Below, in pieces: positions 62,842-64,000 of a stretch of 64,000 bases of DNA. The stretch comes from Dehalococcoidia bacterium (GTDB taxonomy: Bacteria; Chloroflexota; Dehalococcoidia; SZUA-161). Position 1 is the first letter of the stretch. Each line of letters begins with the position of its first letter. The stretch covers positions 1 through 64,000 of the forward strand of contig JACWAE010000043.1 of NCBI GenBank assembly GCA_014874385.1. The letters are read 5' to 3'. The position numbers and the translations under genes were made by a program. The notes below the pieces were generated by a model. The model searched no databases and was not told where the DNA came from. It saw nothing but the letters and a program-made list of their open reading frames with translations.

Positions 62842-62902
62842 CGTTCGTGGTGAGCTTGTCGAACCATGAACGGCCCTTCGACAGGCTCAGGGCGAACGGG
62901 CT
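62842..62902. repeat. CCCTTCGACAGGCTCAGGG repeat as an inverted pair
   Basis: GTTCGTGGTGAGCTTGTCGA then CCCTTCGACAGGCTCAGGGC. Partner of the single copy at 22268. Confidence 0.7.
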
Positions 62903-62918
62903 AAACTCTATTTACCTT

Positions 62919-62948
62919 GGGTAGGTTAGAGTATCCGCTCCAACCATT
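62919..62948. repeat. GGGTAGG-family hairpin
   Basis: GGGTAGGTTAGAGTATCCGC followed by TCCAACCATT; relative of 19115, 33328 and 63818. Confidence 0.55.
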
Positions 62949-62951
62949 CAT

Positions 62952-62979
62952 GTAGGGGCAATTCATGAATTGCCCCTAC
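62952..62979. repeat. Perfect 28-base palindrome containing the Sir2 stop codon
   Basis: GTAGGGGCAATTCA and exact inverse, identical to 32361-32388. The TCA at 62963-62965 is the reverse of the TGA that ends the Sir2 gene. Confidence 0.85.
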
Positions 62980-63802
62980 TCCCCAATTTTTTCTTGACCT
63001 TCTTTACCACCTGCGACATAACTTTGCCCGCCCTGTCATTGATGCGGATATCGGCGGCATGATCCAGGCTGGTTTCGCCTTCGTTAATTATAACCAACTT
63101 TGCCCCGGATTGCACCGCATATTGAGGCATCATCGCCGCCGGATAGACCACGAGCGAGGAGCCTATCACAATACAGAGGTCGCAGCTTGAGGAGCGCCGC
63201 TCCGCCTCCATAGTTTCTTTTACAGGCATAGCCTCACCGAAAAACACACCTTCGGGCTTGATGATTCCGCCGCACTTGACGCATTCCGGGTCCTCAGCCC
63301 CGGCCTCTACCCACCTCATCACCTCCTCATTACGCCAGCGCTCGCCGCAGGTGAGGCACTTCGCCCACTGCATATTGCCATGGAGCTGGAGCACCCTATC
63401 CTCTGAGCAGCCAGCTTTCTGATGAAGCCCATCCACGTTCTGGGTGATAACGCAGTCCAGCCTGCCCAGCTTTTCTAGCTCAGCGACAGCGTAGTGGGCA
63501 TCGTTTGGCTTCATATCCTGCCAGCTTAACCCCACGGTTTTACTCATCCCCCACAGCCTTTTCCTCGCCTCGCGGTCGCTGACAAACCTCTGGTATGTGA
63601 AATCCTCGGGGTCGAACTTAGTCCACAGCCCATCGGGACCCCTGAAGTCAGGTATCCCCGACTCGGTGCTGATGCCAGCGCCGGTAAACACCACGACACG
63701 CTTTGCGCTTACGATGAGGTCGGCGACCTCCTCGATTAGCTCTGCCAGCGTTTTGCCGCCACTTCCCTGCATCATTTGCTCACCACCACCTACATTTTGC
63801 AT
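62963..63802 (-). CDS. cobB: Sir2-family NAD-dependent protein deacylase
   Basis: 279 residues. NAD motif VVFTGAGISTESGIPDFRGP, ITQNVDGLHQKAG, catalytic His in LQLHGNM, zinc cysteines CLTC and CVKC, and IGSSLVVYPA. Removes acetyl groups from lysines, with AMP-forming acyl-CoA synthetases as the classic target. The C-terminus (GSRGNS) and stop lie in a palindromic repeat. Start uncertain: ATG 63802, or 63775 after GGTGAG. Confidence 0.94.
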   Translation of the reverse strand: MQNVGGGEQMMQGSGGKTLAELIEEVADLIVSAKRVVVFTGAGISTESGIPDFRGPDGLWTKFDPEDFTYQRFVSDREARKRLWGMSKTVGLSWQDMKPNDAHYAVAELEKLGRLDCVITQNVDGLHQKAGCSEDRVLQLHGNMQWAKCLTCGERWRNEEVMRWVEAGAEDPECVKCGGIIKPEGVFFGEAMPVKETMEAERRSSSCDLCIVIGSSLVVYPAAMMPQYAVQSGAKLVIINEGETSLDHAADIRINDRAGKVMSQVVKKVKKKLGSRGNS

Positions 63803-63804
63803 TT

Positions 63805-64000
63805 TTATTTATTTGTGGGGTAGGTTGGAGCACCCGTCCCAACCGTGCCAAGCACCAGGGCAAAAAGCTCGCTCTCCATCTCCAAGCCCTGCTCCAAAGA
63901 CAGGTCCAGTCCACGGTTTATCGCCTGCTTAGCATATCGCACAGCAATCTGATTGCGAGACATTATCAGCCTCGCCGTTCCCTCAGCAGCGGACATAAGG
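63805..64000 (-). CDS. Enoyl-CoA hydratase/isomerase, 3' end only
   Basis: 65 residues to the window edge. MSRNQIAVRYAKQAINRGLD and LEQGLEMESELFALVLGT match the C-terminal helices of crotonase-family hydratases (KEALNRGLD...LEAELFA). The normal tail after the LGT position is missing; the last residues GTGAPTYPTNK are encoded by a GGGTAGG repeat, which also leads to the stop. Start is outside the window. It is directly upstream of the Sir2 gene. Confidence 0.82.
   Translation of the reverse strand, partial: LMSAAEGTARLIMSRNQIAVRYAKQAINRGLDLSLEQGLEMESELFALVLGTVGTGAPTYPTNK
63818..63849. repeat. GGGTAGG-family hairpin within the hydratase 3' end
   Basis: GGGTAGGTTGGAGCACCCGT then CCCAACCGTGCC. 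It is translated as the terminal residues of the hydratase. Confidence 0.7.

Noticed and set aside
1-64000. tRNA, rRNA or CRISPR arrays
   Set aside because: Intergenic regions were read on both strands and no cloverleaf, rRNA core or regular repeat-spacer array was seen; a covariance search could still find a missed small RNA.

Overview
The window looks like chromosomal DNA of a strictly anaerobic bacterium. The best guess is Chloroflexota, class Dehalococcoidia or a close relative; this rests on gene content and on many short palindromic intergenic repeats, and no rRNA or other marker gene is present to prove it. Pointers to anaerobic life are an orphan Ni-CO dehydrogenase (cooS), a tungsten-type aldehyde:ferredoxin oxidoreductase, a double-cubane-cluster reductase with its ATP-dependent activator, rubredoxin, a CoA-disulfide-reductase/rhodanese fusion, and two genes that read UGA as selenocysteine.

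Layout. 1-3500 (minus): Rrf2 regulator, membrane protein, cysK, cysE and a CDF metal transporter cut by the window edge. 3.8-7.2 kb: glycogen phosphorylase, a VapBC toxin-antitoxin pair with a clear operator palindrome, and an SMR transporter. 7.2-14.4 kb: cooS, a histidine phosphatase, pyruvate kinase with a small membrane protein, and a P-type proton ATPase preceded by a 38-codon UspA-like leader ORF. 14.6-15.5 kb: an AT-rich PD-(D/E)XK nuclease-like gene between two direct repeats. 15.6-22.5 kb: tandem cytidylate-kinase-like/BON fusions, a TauE/SafE exporter pair, and a NarL-type response regulator with its histidine kinase. 22.7-25.7 kb: ASCH protein and a three-gene ABC-2 exporter. 25.9-31.5 kb: SDR, then a selenium-linked cluster (LysR regulator divergent from double-cubane reductase, activator, DsrE-like protein, selenocysteine-containing SelD). 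31.7-42.5 kb: mixed accessory genes (zinc ribbon and 42-aa peptide, methyltransferase, three SDR/hydrolase units, Hsp20, PAP2, CBS). 42.8-50.9 kb: CoA-disulfide reductase, amidohydrolase, GrdB-like selenoprotein, acetate transporter, nitrilase, VOC, GYD, rubredoxin, ornithine-cyclodeaminase-like. 51-54.5 kb: AOR, dimeric-barrel protein and AttH/CrtC-like protein. 54.5-64 kb: coiled-coil protein, HAD, SDR, MBL, BaiN-like flavoprotein, Maf, acyl-CoA synthetase, Sir2, and the 3' end of an enoyl-CoA hydratase.

How parts fit. SelD makes the selenophosphate needed both for itself and for the GrdB-like selenoprotein 15 kb away. Acyl-CoA synthetase, enoyl-CoA hydratase, AOR and the short-chain dehydrogenases suit fermentation or oxidation of organic acids, with CooS linking to CO/CO2. 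The most unusual signals are regulatory: two families of near-identical promoter-like elements. One has four copies, upstream of cooS, the proton ATPase, a VOC protein and a HAD protein. The other has three copies, upstream of an SDR, an MBL-esterase pair and the CoA-disulfide reductase. Both point to small regulons not evident from gene order. Several palindromic repeats have also been captured by genes and supply their stop codons or C-terminal residues.
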